From Euprymna scolopes (taxonomy: Eukaryota; Mollusca; Cephalopoda; Sepiida; Sepiolidae): a stretch of DNA of 22,174 bases. A model generated the notes under the pieces. That model worked only from the letters and a program-made list of their open reading frames with translations. It made no database searches and had not been told where the DNA came from. The DNA is taken from the NCBI GenBank assembly GCA_024364805.1, contig CM044524.1:1834540-1856713 (forward strand), written 5' to 3'. Shown in pieces: positions 1 to 9,087 of this stretch (position 1 is its first letter; each line of letters opens with the position of its first letter). The position numbers and the translations under genes are program-made.

Positions 1-645
1 GAGTTTGGTAGAGTCTGCAAAGGTAAACTCTTTCAATTTTAACTTATTAGCAGCCAAACTTTTGTCTCAGAACTGATTAAAAAGCTTACTGCATGTCTGA
101 ATACCCTTTGTGTAAAATTTCAAATATTTAGACCCGAAATTGGCTGAATAGTTTACTAGAGACCGCAGAGGTCAATTTATTTAATTTTGATCCCTTGGTA
201 ACCACATTTTCGCCTAAAAGCCAATTAAAAAGCTTACCTTATGTCTGGATACACTTTATGTAAAATTTCAAATGTTTAGACCAAAAATTTTTAGAAACCG
301 CAGAGGTCAATTTCTTAAAAAAAACTTTGACCTCAATTTTGACGCCATAACATTTCGGGCTCAAATCAAATTTAAAAGTTTGATCCATGTCCAAGTAACC
401 TACATCTAAATTTTCAAGTGTTTAGACCCAAAATTGTCGGAGGAGTTTGGTAGAGTTTTCAAAGATCAAATCGTTGAACTTTTGCCCCGTGACAGCCAAA
501 ATTCTGGTCGAAAACCAATTAAAGAGATTTTTACAAATCTCAATATGTCAAATATCGAGCCTATGGAATTAAAATTGACAGAGTAGCGTGGTAGGAAAGT
601 GTAGACACACAGATACACACGCAGGCAGACAATTTCACTATATAT
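1..645 (-). mobile_element. Helitron-like non-autonomous element, 5' portion (copy H1)
   Basis: Read on the minus strand, this matches the 14982-15876 copy: a TATATAGTGAAAT start, a TGTGTGTATCTGTGTGT-like tract, a CTACC block, then repeated modules with TTGGGTCTAAACA, TGAAATTTTACATAA and GACCTCTGCGGTCTC motifs (for example near 120-180, 270-310 and 415-445). The 3' end lies beyond the window start. The 5' end is interrupted by the LINE at 646-1275 and resumes in the (TA)n at 1276-1340. It codes for nothing. The family assignment comes from better-preserved ends on other copies in this window. Confidence 0.6.
632..645. repeat. Target site duplication, left copy (partner at 1276-1289)
   Basis: ATTTCACTATATAT occurs at 632-645 and again at 1276-1289, exactly bracketing the LINE fragment. 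A 14-bp direct repeat at both ends is what target-primed reverse transcription leaves. The repeat is AT-rich and partly TA-like, so chance contributes somewhat. Confidence 0.7.
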
Positions 646-1275
646 TTCACTAATTCGTCGTGGGCCGATTTCTCGTATCCGAGAATTTCAGTTTCCTCTT
701 CCCTCAGTGTTTGGATCGCAGATGGCTTCTCAGACCAATCTGAGTGTGGAATTTGCGTGGACAGAGAAGGCAAGCAATGCTTGGCAGGGGGCGTTGCTGT
801 TCAGCACGCTTTTCTCTTGCCTGCCTCTTGATCTCCACCAGTCTTCTTCTTTCTGCCTCGTATGCTTTGCTACCATGTATGATGGATTGGCGCCACAGGC
901 ACCGATCCTGAGATGTTGTTTCCCAGATGTGAAGATCAAATCCGGTGTTTTTAGGGTGGATTTGAGTTGGTTCTTATATCGCAGTAGAGGGCGGCCAATA
1001 GGTCTTTTTCCTGTGGCTAGCTCCGAGTACAGGGTTTGTCGAGGGAGTCTGTTTTTATCCATTCTGAGGATATGCCCCAATCAACGGAGTCTGTGCCTCA
1101 TGGTGGTGGCCTCAATACTGCAGCTGTTTACTCTCTCAAGAACGCTTGTGTTGGTTACATAGTTATACCATTTGATGTTCAGTATAGTTCGAAGTTTTTG
1201 TTGGTGGAATTTTTCGAGTTTAATGAGATCACTTTGGTATATAGTTCAGGTCTCACACCCATACAGAAGCATGTT
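646..1275 (-). mobile_element. 5'-truncated LINE retrotransposon
   Basis: This is the last part of a non-LTR retrotransposon, read on the minus strand. It has the C-terminal half of the reverse transcriptase protein followed by about 58 bp of 3' untranslated sequence. It starts abruptly inside the RT at the residues LLYGCET, typical of 5' truncation during reverse transcription. It is flanked by a perfect 14-bp direct repeat and sits inside the 5' end of a Helitron-like element. The clade is not settled. The style (CETWTxY, KLRTILNIKW, LRWxGHxxRM) is shared by a widespread group of invertebrate LINEs. Confidence 0.85.
704..1275 (-). pseudogene. LINE reverse transcriptase, C-terminal fragment, with C2H2 finger
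   Basis: Minus-strand reading gives, in order: LLYGCET then TIYQSDLIKLEKFHQ; KLRTILNIKWYNYV; SIEATMRHRLR; LGHILRMDKNRLPRQTLYSE; GKRPIGRPLLRYKNQLK; then, after a one-base frame change near 941-946, GFDLHIWETTSQDR, CLWRQSIIHGSKAYEAERR, and finally CLLCPRKFHTQIGLRSHLRS-KH before a stop at 704-706. The last segment is a C-x2-C-x12-H-x4-H zinc finger, a common tail on this LINE type. Two tryptophan codons have become TGA (in CET[W]T and LR[W]LGH). The catalytic RT core is absent because of the 5' truncation. The open frame on the opposite strand across 707-1162 is only its antisense. It cannot encode a working enzyme. Confidence 0.85.
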
Positions 1276-1278
1276 ATT

Positions 1279-1280
<2 letters not shown>

Positions 1281-1340
<60 letters not shown>
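1281..1340. repeat. (TA)n microsatellite
   Basis: An uninterrupted TA dinucleotide run directly continues the right target duplication of the LINE. In the orientation of copy H1 it lies immediately upstream of that element's 5' end. Confidence 0.98.
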
Positions 1341-1341
<1 letters not shown>

Positions 1342-1380
1342 CTCAGTGAGTTAGAAGAATAGTGAGTTCAAGTCTATACT
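1339..1380 (+). repeat. tRNA-like fragment, possible SINE head relic
   Basis: TAGCTCAGTGAGTTAGAAGA resembles a tRNA D-arm/A box, and GTGAGTTCAAGTCTATA resembles a B box (GGTTCRANYCC). They are far too close together for a tRNA, so if real this is a tRNA-derived SINE head with its middle deleted. No SINE body or tail could be recognised after it. Weak support. Confidence 0.3.
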
Positions 1381-2288
1381 ATAAAAGGAGACTTATTGGG
1401 ATAATATAAAGCTCAACAAGTTTCATTGGAGATTATATAGGAAAACAATAAGAATGGAAAATGAAGTCACAAAAACTATGTATTGGTAAATATTTATTCA
1501 AGAAGAGTATACAAACATTTAGTTGGGGGATAGAGAGGATTCTTTATGCCAAGGCATTTCGAAGCCTAATGCTTATTATCAGAAGAGTAGAAAAGATGCT
1601 AGGTAACATAATGGGGATGCAACGTCTAGCGTGGTATTCATAGGTGTATAGGGTTTCTATCATAGTCTTAAGTGTATGTAGTATATTTTTAAGGCATAGG
1701 GGAAGGTATAGTGCGGATGGGTGGTAATTCGATTTTATCAGTATGTAAGATGCATATTATCTATGCAGGGGTATTTTATTAACAGATTCATCCGAGATTG
1801 CAACAGCACTTTGAGACGATGTATAGTTTCGGGAGAAATATTATGATGATGACTGAAGGCGAAAGGGAGTATTCTAGGCAGGATTGAACAAAAGTGATGG
1901 TTATCCCAACATTACTTATAAGAAGACTACGGTATAGCGTGGTGTTTTGAGGATTAATGAAGGTCGTAGAATGGATGTGTCGTGCACCAGAGGGTTTAAT
2001 TTAGTGAGGGGAGGGAAGGTCCGGAAGTGAGTTAAAGGAGTAAGTTATGGGGTGGGTATGGGTGGGTAGTTGTAAAGCTATAATAATAAATTTCAGAATA
2101 CAAATATATATTAGATAATATGTAGTAATAATCCTAGAGCTTTCATGTTATTAGATGTAAAGGATGGGATTTGGAGTATGAGGCAGAGGTATAAAGATAG
2201 GGTAACAAAGTTTATGGAGGTGGAAAAAAAGCAAAAAATATTGGGATGTGGACGATTGACATAGTGGGATAATAGGGAGAACATATAC
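1381..2288. other. Unrecognised intergenic DNA
   Basis: No gene recognised. The plus strand is markedly G-rich over C, for example the ggggagggaagg and gggtgggtatgggtggg runs near 2008-2070. Short open stretches such as 1461-1643 show no recognisable family. Confidence 0.6.
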
Positions 2289-2299
2289 TATTATTATTA

Positions 2300-2355
<56 letters not shown>

Positions 2356-2370
2356 AGTAATAATAATAAA
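2289..2370. repeat. (TTA)n/(ATT)n trinucleotide microsatellite
   Basis: A long ATT repeat with one interruption near 2301, followed by a short complementary AATAATAAT tail that could fold back on it. The poly-isoleucine reading on the opposite strand is an artefact. Confidence 0.97.
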
Positions 2371-2381
2371 TGCGAAAACAT

Positions 2382-2500
2382 AAATAAAATTAAGGGATAA
2401 ACAATAAAAATAAAATTAAAAATAACAAATAAAATTAAATTAAGGGATAAACAATGAAGAGTAAAATAAAATGAAAAAATGAAAAAATAAATAACTAAAC
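2382..2500. repeat. A-rich imperfect tandem repeat
   Basis: The phrase AAATAAAATTAA followed by GGGATAAACAAT appears at 2382-2405 and again, with a small insertion, at 2427-2455. After it comes A-rich low-complexity sequence (aaaatgaaaaaat) to about 2500. Confidence 0.75.
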
Positions 2501-3160
2501 TGAAATTATGTTAAATGGAGGCAGAGTTGAATAACTAGGGTACATGCATACAAAAGTGAGGCACAAAGGACTAATGTATATATGGGTTTAGTCAGCAGAG
2601 CAGAGTTCGATAGACAATATCCCGGAGGATACACATATCTAGGACAGGAAAATGTCTGCAGAAGTCAATATTATAGTTCTGAATTTCCTGACTGCAAGGA
2701 CCAGTGATATGTGTTATTTATGAACAAGCAAGATATAAACAACACAATACATTTATGCTCGTTTATAACGAGAAATGAGATTTCCTGTGTGACGTTTCAG
2801 TGAATTGTGTTATGAATCGTAGTGAGAAAGGTTTGCAAATTCACAACGAGATCAAGAGATATGGAGGAAAGAGACATTACCTATGTCCTAAAAAAGATGT
2901 TGAAAATATTGGGGTTTAATTAGTTCCAAGGTTGAAGTTGGTGTTTCCGCGTTTGTCTTGTATATTCCTTGTTACATAATTCCGTGGGTGTTCCTTTGTT
3001 AGTGTTGATAAATTGTAATCTTTATTCGTCCTTTGCGTACAGGGTGTGCATGTTTGACGTAGCAGAATCAGACCGGGTTTAATAATTGGGTCGAATCGAC
3101 CAGCTGGAAGCGCGTCCGGATGCTTTCAACTCGAATGAAGGTTAGAGTTTAGTTAGTAGT

Positions 3161-3163
<3 letters not shown>
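2501..3163. other. Unrecognised intergenic DNA
   Basis: I recognise no gene or named repeat. The base composition is less AT-rich near 3030-3115. A short odd-centred palindrome GGTCGA-A-TCGACC lies at 3089-3101. Confidence 0.5.

Positions 3164-3224
<61 letters not shown>
3164..3224. repeat. (TA)n microsatellite
   Basis: An uninterrupted TA dinucleotide run about 60 bp long. Confidence 0.98.
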
Positions 3225-3226
<2 letters not shown>

Positions 3227-3329
3227 TACTTATGTTTATTTTTAGGCATTATGAGAACCATGAACTACAAGTTATCAATCCTAATCATAAAATGTTCGAA
3301 GTTTCAAATTAGTCTCATAATTGATAATA

Positions 3330-3412
3330 TGTCGCACCGAGCCAGAATTATATGTAAATCGATATTTTTATTCTAACTCCGATAGTTTTCAATGAAAATT
3401 TGTGAAATTTAG
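3330..3412 (+). repeat. Left terminal inverted repeat of Tc1-a
   Basis: It contains GCCAGAATTATATG, AAATCGATATTTTT, TTCTAACT and AATGAAAATTTGTGAAA. All recur inverted in the right end at 4744-4839, where an extra AT-rich stretch of about 20 bp lies between the outer and inner parts. Confidence 0.85.
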
Positions 3413-3686
3413 CACGTTATATGGCAACACTAACACAAGCGCAGATCTAAAATTCTAAGGCAATCTGCAGAGTAATAAACAATTGGCAGACATTTTGGTG
3501 ATTTGCATTTTTTCAGCGTGCCAACTTTATATGCAAACCAAAGCTAAAATATGATGACGTGCTAAAAGATCATCGAAACATTGATTATTCTTGGAATTTG
3601 TAAATTGAGAACAACAATAATAATAAAGAACAAACAACTTCAATATGGTTTTATAGTACAATCAATATCTTATATAATTGCCATTT

Positions 3687-4614
3687 TTATTGACAAGAAA
3701 ATGTCAAACTTTCTATTTCATCTGATGAAATGTCTTTAGCAGCAGTCAGAATAGCATTCCAGAGATCATCCTTGGAGTTGTACTGCCTTCCTCCGGAGTA
3801 AATATTTTGTTTCAAGATGCCCCACAGATTTTCAATGGGATTTAAATCTGGAGAACAGGCTGGCCATCGCATTATTTTCCCATGTCTGGCAAAAACTCTC
3901 TGTAAATATTCAGTGACTATCCTTGCAGAATGAATACTATCTTTTTTTCCGGAATGCCAAATTCTTCTTGTGCAGGGTTCCAAGTGTTCCTTAATGAAGT
4001 CAATGTAGAGTTTGGCAGTAATTTTCACTCCATCTGCGACTCTGAATTGTCCTACCAGTTCATTGCCAATGATTGCAGCCCAAAACATCACACCACTACC
4101 TCCTTGTTGACGCCTGATTCTTTGGGAACGTAGATCCTCATTATGGACCATGCTTCCCTCCACCAATCGAGTCCATCAAGGGTTGCTCGACACTCATCGG
4201 CGAACAAAACAGTTTGAAAATTGACCTTCATCCTCTTTTTCTTGTGGATATCCTTCAATTGAGGGCGGACCTCTGGATTTCCAAATTTGACAATCGTCCT
4301 CAGGATACGGCAATGAGTTGATTTGGGCACATCAGGGACGCCAACGTTTTCAAAAACTTGTTTGCTAGTTTCAAGTAGGTTACGGCGAACTTCTCTTTTG
4401 ATCTTGCTCATTCTTCAACGTGACAGAAATGATTTCTTACGAATGTTCCCTTTGTAAGAACGTCCGTTGCAAAGTTGAGGGTTAGTACAATATTTTTGAT
4501 TGTACGGTGATCACAGCGTAATTCCTTGGTAATTTCTAACGTGGACATCTTATTATGGAGCCCTTGAACAATTTTAGACTCCTCAGTTTGACTTAAAGCA
4601 CCTTTATGTCCCAT
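3687..4614 (-). pseudogene. Tc1/mariner transposase, broken
   Basis: A DDE-type cut-and-paste transposase, about 309 codons if read from the ATG at 4614. In order: an N-terminal helix-turn-helix region (ALSQTEESKIVQGLHNKMST, then EITKELRCDHRTIKN); a linker ending SKIKREVRRNLLETSKQVFE and VPKSTHCRILRTIVKFGNPE; the first catalytic aspartate in LFADECRATLDG; GGSGVMFWAAIIGNELVGQF; the second aspartate in GKKDSIHSAR, where the usual QDNAPxHxA motif looks two residues short; and the glutamate in SPDLNPIENLWGILKQN. There are at least two frame changes, one near 4411 and one near 4145-4160, so it cannot make an intact enzyme. The TIRs flank it on both sides with no other gene between. Confidence 0.88.
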
Positions 4615-4743
4615 CTTGCATATAAAGTTGTCACGCTGAAATAAGCTGCATGTCATCAAAATGGCTGCCGTTTGCTCGCTATTGCGCAGATCAGCTTCAA
4701 ATGTTATATCTGCGCATTCGTTAGTGTTGTCGTATAATGTGCG

Positions 4744-4839
4744 AAGTTTCACAAATTTTCATTGACAACTATTACATTTTCATTAAAAACAATAGTTAGA
4801 ACAAAAATATCGATTTGCATATAATTCTGGCACGAGGTG
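4744..4839 (-). repeat. Right terminal inverted repeat of Tc1-a
   Basis: Inverted partner of the left end, sharing TTTCACAAATTTTCATT, AGTTAGAA, AAAAATATCGATTT and ATATAATTCTGGC, and ending at a TA dinucleotide. Confidence 0.85.
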
Positions 4840-4841
4840 TA

Positions 4842-6168
4842 GAAAACGGAAATACATCAAACTAATAAAAAATAACATAGCTTCATTCTAGAAGATGTCA
4901 AATTTAGTTTACACAACTGCAGTTATGCTCGTAAAATAGTTTTCGCTTAAGAATCCATGTTATATATTTGATAGAAATGATAGAAGAAAAATTAAAGGTT
5001 AAAGTTCAGGTAAAATCTGTGAAACTAGCACTCATTACGGCCCGAGATATCGCTGTAACTACAATCGGTCAGACTTTAACTAGCTGAGTGTGTTTTCTGT
5101 TTAATTGAAATAACGGATCGAAGTTTAATTCTTCTCTTACGATTATTGGCATTTTATACACAAACACTTTATTACATTCATTCCTCAACAATAAAACAAA
5201 CAGCGTGAAAATATAAAAAATAGACTTAATTTTCTTTCATGGCATCTTTAATTTTATATTCTGTGGAATGTGTGAAAATGGGAAATACGTAAACACATTT
5301 TAAAGTTTTACTCCATACACGATGTTAAGGATGATCCACAGATGAAAGAAATTTTTCAAATTCAAACTTCCAATCAATAATTGTTTTACTATAAACTTGA
5401 ATGGTGCAATGAAACTGTGCTCCGGCCTTCACCACTGACAGTATTGCAAATAATGCATTTTCCCAATATTTTTCGTGTGGAAATCGATTCAAACAATGTA
5501 GAAGTCACTTGATTCATGAGTTAAATGACAAAATAAGGGAAGTGAGGGTTCGAGACTGCCAAACGCCAAGTTCAACTTTCTACGAAAAATTGAACGTTTG
5601 GCGCTTTTATCATATCAATTCATAAAACGAGAAATTCTGAGTATTTTTCATTGTTTTGACTACTTTATGAGAATGGTTCACATTTCAACACAGTTTTGAG
5701 ATTTTGCGGCTTAGGATTAGCCTTGCTTATTGGCAGCGATACGGTTTGCTAATTAAGAGCTAGGTAGATTATGGTTAGCGTTAATTAAGAACGGGACAAG
5801 CAAGTATAATTATAAAATGGAAAAATATATATGAAAAGAACCGTTGAATTGCCATGAGGTATCGGTTGTATATAACTTTAAACTAAAGGACCAACTATAT
5901 TTTCTCATATGGCCAAACCCATCAATCATACTGAATATTGAATTGTATCTGAGAACAATATCTACTCTGCTACCAAATCACGAAAGAAAACTACTCCCAA
6001 TTGATAATAACACTAATGGACCTTAGTTTAGACCGCTACTTAAATGAGTTTACTTAAATGTCGAGCGTCTTTATGAAAGACTGTCCCTCACTCATTTTGC
6101 AAAGTTGAAGTTTATTGAATTCATCAAGCAAAATGAAAATGACAACTTTAAGATGCAAAAACCAGTGC
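4842..6168. other. Unrecognised intergenic DNA
   Basis: No coding region, RNA gene or named repeat is recognised apart from a hairpin at 5558-5602. The short open frame 5844-6026 has no family resemblance. Confidence 0.55.
5558..5602. repeat. Imperfect hairpin (inverted repeat)
   Basis: GCCAAACG (5558-5565) and TTCAA (5571-5575) pair with TTGAA (5590-5594) and CGTTTGGC (5595-5602). That gives 13 base pairs with a five-base bulge (CCAAG) and a loop of about 14 bases. The function is unknown. Confidence 0.6.
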
Positions 6169-6384
6169 AGGTTCTGTTGGCCTTTTGGCTAGGAACAAAG
6201 TGTAATGTCTGTTCTGATGCTATATTTCACTTTTTCTGTCCTCGATCAGTGGAGGATAAATCCTTCAAGATTGAGGCAATTTTTATTTTTGTTCCTATCT
6301 GAGTTCCGCTTTTTGAGGAGCTGGATTTCCCCCACATTAAAAACTGACCTTGTGCCTAACTCTGCCCTCGTGGGGAGGCATCTT
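6169..6384 (+). pseudogene. U2 snRNA-like sequence, copy A
   Basis: Compared from memory with metazoan U2 snRNA, this shows TTCT-GGCCTTTTGGCT (U2: CTTCTCGGCCTTTTGGCT), then AACAAAGTGTAATGTCTGTTCT (shared words: CAAAGTGTA and TCTGTTCT). Next comes a small stem TCCTC (6239-6243)/GAGGA (6252-6256) where U2 has stem IIa, an Sm-like ATTTTTG (6285-6291), then CTGACCTTGT and a CCCTC...GGGG hairpin resembling the U2 3' stem. The branch-point pairing core GTAGTA is GTAATG (6202-6207), so it is not a normal working U2. About 216 nt against about 190 for U2. It could be a retropseudogene, a U2-headed SINE or a diverged variant. The similarity to copy B at 6656 exceeds what standard U2 explains. Confidence 0.65.
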
Positions 6385-6655
6385 AAATCCGAAATTGAGA
6401 ATTGTTTTATTGTAGATCTAATCACTAAACAGATAAAGGTATGGTCTTAAAAAGGATTTTTTGATAAAGTTATTCCCTTTTATTGAGTTGTAGAAAGAAA
6501 AAAAAACATTAAGAATCGATGTTATTTCATTTAATGTAGCGATCGTGTTAATAGCATGAAACTAACCAAGTATTTAAGTGGACGCCGTAATAGTCCCCCG
6601 ATCCCCCTTTATAAATATAGATAAATATGAAACCTTGACGAACATTTAGAAAAAT

Positions 6656-6846
6656 TGGGCCAGGATCACGGTGTGGTGTCTGGTGCCGCACTTCACCTTT
6701 CTGTCCTCGGTCTGTGGAGGAGAGGTATCCATGACTGAGACAATTTTTATTTTTGTTTATATCTAGAATGCCCTTTTTGGAGAAAGCTGAATTTTTTCCC
6801 ACATCAAAAATCGACCTTGTGTCTAACTCTACCCTCGTGGGAAGGC
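6656..6846 (+). pseudogene. U2 snRNA-like sequence, copy B
   Basis: A second, direct-orientation relative of copy A. It has GGGCCAGGATCACGGTGTGG then TGTCTG (U2: GGCTAAGATCAAAGTGTAGT then ATCTG); a TCCTC (6704-6708)/GAGGA (6717-6721) stem; an Sm-like ATTTTTG (6749-6755); ATCGACCTTGT (U2: ATCGACCTGGT); and CCCTCGTGGGAAGG near the end. The branch-point pairing core is GTGGTG (6673-6678). With copy A it shares CTGTCCTCGRTC, GACAATTTTTATTTTTGTT-type and CTAACTCTRCCCTCGTGGG words that standard U2 lacks in this form. The two therefore derive from one already altered parent. The flanking sequences do not match each other. Confidence 0.6.
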
Positions 6847-7755
6847 AAGTAAATAGTAACATTTATAAAGATCAATCGTACATCTATCAAACAGGCATAC
6901 AATCTTAGTCTCTTTACGCGTATACATCTTATATATATATATAAATATAATCTCGAAATACATTTGGTGGAATTCCTCATCACTAACACTGTAATTCACA
7001 GCAACGAGTTTCCATGTTTTCTCTCAACTGTCAACCTTTCAACCAATTCATCTTCATCAAAGCAATAATTCGTCTCATGTGCAAATTAATGCCACATATA
7101 AAAAGAACACAAGTTTTTACTTATTTTTTCCTCCCCGATTCCTTCACCTGACAGCCCAAATAGATACACTGTCACTTGTGTGAGTAATTTCTTCTATTAC
7201 CATGTATAATAAAAGAATACCCGTACCAGGGCGGATAAAATTAATTGCGCTAAAAGAATAAATTTACACCAGTTTTATGTTTACTTACAAAGATTAAAAT
7301 CAACATATAATGGTGTTTAATCTTATGTCTAGAATCCTTATTCTAATCTGTTACAGAATTTCCATTAGACTTTTGTCCCTTAAAATTTCTCAGAATTTGA
7401 CTTCATTGGTGTCGAATTACTATGGATCAAATTCAATGAAAAACTGATATATTTCAACTTTCTAAGGACAGGCCATATAAAACCCTTTTACAATACTCAA
7501 AAGAAACTGGAATTTTGGCCAGAATGATTAATATCTAATAACTATTAACATTTCATAAAAAAAATCAGAATTTTCACGAAAGGTGTTTCGCTCTCTTTAA
7601 CCCAATTTATATAAAGGAACATTAAAATGAAGTCCATATTTGGAACACCTACAGTTAGCAACTGTGCTTCAAAGTTTATAATAATCGATTTAAGAGTAAA
7701 TCCTGTGCACACACATAAAAACATATAGGATTTTTTTTATATGAATCTCTCTCTG

Positions 7756-7757
<2 letters not shown>
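6847..7757. other. Unrecognised intergenic DNA
   Basis: AT-rich sequence with a short TA run near 6928-6943. I see no gene or named repeat in it. Confidence 0.55.

Positions 7758-7840
<83 letters not shown>
7758..7840. repeat. (TA)n microsatellite
   Basis: An uninterrupted TA run about 83 bp long. The Tyr-Ile repeat peptide read through it is an artefact. Confidence 0.98.
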
Positions 7841-7842
<2 letters not shown>

Positions 7843-8152
7843 TATATAAATTAGAAACTGCAACACTCATTCTACGTTTATATATCTTAGTTTGATTTCA
7901 GTTCATGTTTATCCATTACACTCTTGTATTGTCTTTATAACTCACACACTAAATAATGTTTCAAGTAAACTAAATTATCCTGCTATATTTATGTTTATGT
8001 GAAAAGTCATCATTATTATTATCTACAGACACTAGTATTTCAAATTTACTCAATATTCAGTGTAGGGAATGATGATTACTGTCTGTTAAAGAATTCGAAT
8101 ACAGTTGCTAAGTCACCTTTGATTCTCCAGCATAGTATTCAACCCCTAGAGC
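7841..8152. other. Unrecognised intergenic DNA
   Basis: No supported feature. The plus-strand open frame at 7999-8202 runs into the retroposon that follows and shows no family motif. Confidence 0.5.
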
Positions 8153-8461
8153 ACCATTATTTAACGGTCCTGGATATGACCTTAAACTATATCCGATCGT
8201 GAGGCCGAAGCTTGTGGTCTTTGGAGAGTGTGGAGCCACCCTTTAATAGCTATTGTTCCCAGGTCCACGCTTACCCGGAGTGGTTGTACCCGTTAGGGTC
8301 CCAACTATGGGTTAAATAGAAACTGACTTGAAAAAAAAACTCAAATATATTCTATTAAAATTTTTCTTCAAAATCACTGGATTCGGCATTAAATAACCTG
8401 AAAAGGGTTGATATGCCGTAAAACAAAAAACGACCAACCAACCAACCAACCATTATTTAAC
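8153..8461 (+). mobile_element. Short non-LTR retroposon (SINE or truncated LINE 3' end) with target duplication
   Basis: A perfect 13-bp direct repeat ACCATTATTTAAC at 8153-8165 and 8449-8461 brackets a 283-bp insert. The insert ends in (ACCA)n (about 8433-8448), a simple-repeat tail typical of non-LTR elements. Just before the tail is a hairpin: CGGCAT (8384-8389) with ATGCCG (8413-8418), and inner AACC with GGGTT, as in LINE 3' ends recognised by their reverse transcriptase. The 5' part (GAGGCCGAAGCTTGTGGTC, GGGTCCCAACTATGGGTTAA) has no clear tRNA, 7SL or 5S head. It therefore may be the 3' end of a LINE rather than a SINE. Non-coding. Confidence 0.8.
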
Positions 8462-9087
8462 ATAGGGAAAGAAGAGAATTTAAACTGTATGCGATGTCTA
8501 ATCACCGGGGCGGATACAACTCGAACATGACTTTTGTGAACATTTATTTCCTCCAATATGTAAATGATTAGATGTTAAAGACAAAGACGTGAAAAAAAAG
8601 ATAAATAAAGATACACACGCCACTTCTTTTTCTTATCACAGCTTTGTCAGTTTCGCGCTAGATGAAGATATATTGTTTGCAGATATAGTGTTAGCAATCA
8701 ATTAATGTTTTAGTCTTTTTACCATAATAACTATGAGCGCTTTCGTCGATGGAGACAGATATTCCTGCCGTTTATAGAGAAAACAATTTCCTGTTGATAC
8801 ATGCTGGAGTTAAGAGGCGGTAAAGGATGTCCCTGTACTCGCTAATATAAATGGCATCCTAATGAGAGAGTTTCCTCTTTCTTCACCACGAGAAAAAATG
8901 ATTACCGATGGGAAAGGCGGCAAGTGTATTTTGAGAAAACGTTTATTCGCCAACAAAGTAATCATTCACTTCATTAACACACAACTGCTGCACCAACTGG
9001 ATTGAGCCAGTATCAATTAATTGTTCGTTTTAATCAACCTTCGTACGAAAGACGTCATTGCACCAACAGGTATAACAGTAATATCTT
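8462..9087. other. Unrecognised intergenic DNA
   Basis: Nothing recognised on either strand. Confidence 0.5.

Larger units (their letters stand above)
3330..4839 (-). mobile_element. Tc1/mariner DNA transposon, full length but decayed (Tc1-a)
   Basis: Two inverted terminal repeats about 80-95 bp long bracket a minus-strand transposase relic, giving a total of about 1.5 kb, normal for Tc1/mariner. The left end reads CACCGAGCCAGAATTATATG and the right end, inverted, CACCTCGTGCCAGAATTATA. Both continue with AAATCGATATTTTT and TCTAACT. The right end is followed by TA (4840-4841) and a TA lies at 3328-3329, matching TA target duplication. The ends differ by small indels, so the copy is old. It is a different family from the element at 20668. 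Confidence 0.88.

Noticed and set aside
707-1162. 151-codon plus-strand open frame
   Set aside because: It is the antisense of the LINE reverse transcriptase tail, which has clear protein motifs on the minus strand.
1036-1354. Plus-strand open frames ending in repeated Tyr-Ile
   Set aside because: They read antisense LINE sequence into the (TA)n tract; no independent coding signal.
2151-2381. Minus-strand frame with poly-isoleucine
   Set aside because: Produced by the (TTA)n microsatellite.
3089-3101. Odd-centred palindrome GGTCGA-A-TCGACC as an operator-like site
   Set aside because: Too short to stand out from chance in 22 kb, with no gene beside it.
7676-7870. Minus-strand Tyr-Ile repeat peptide
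   Set aside because: Produced by the (TA)n microsatellite.
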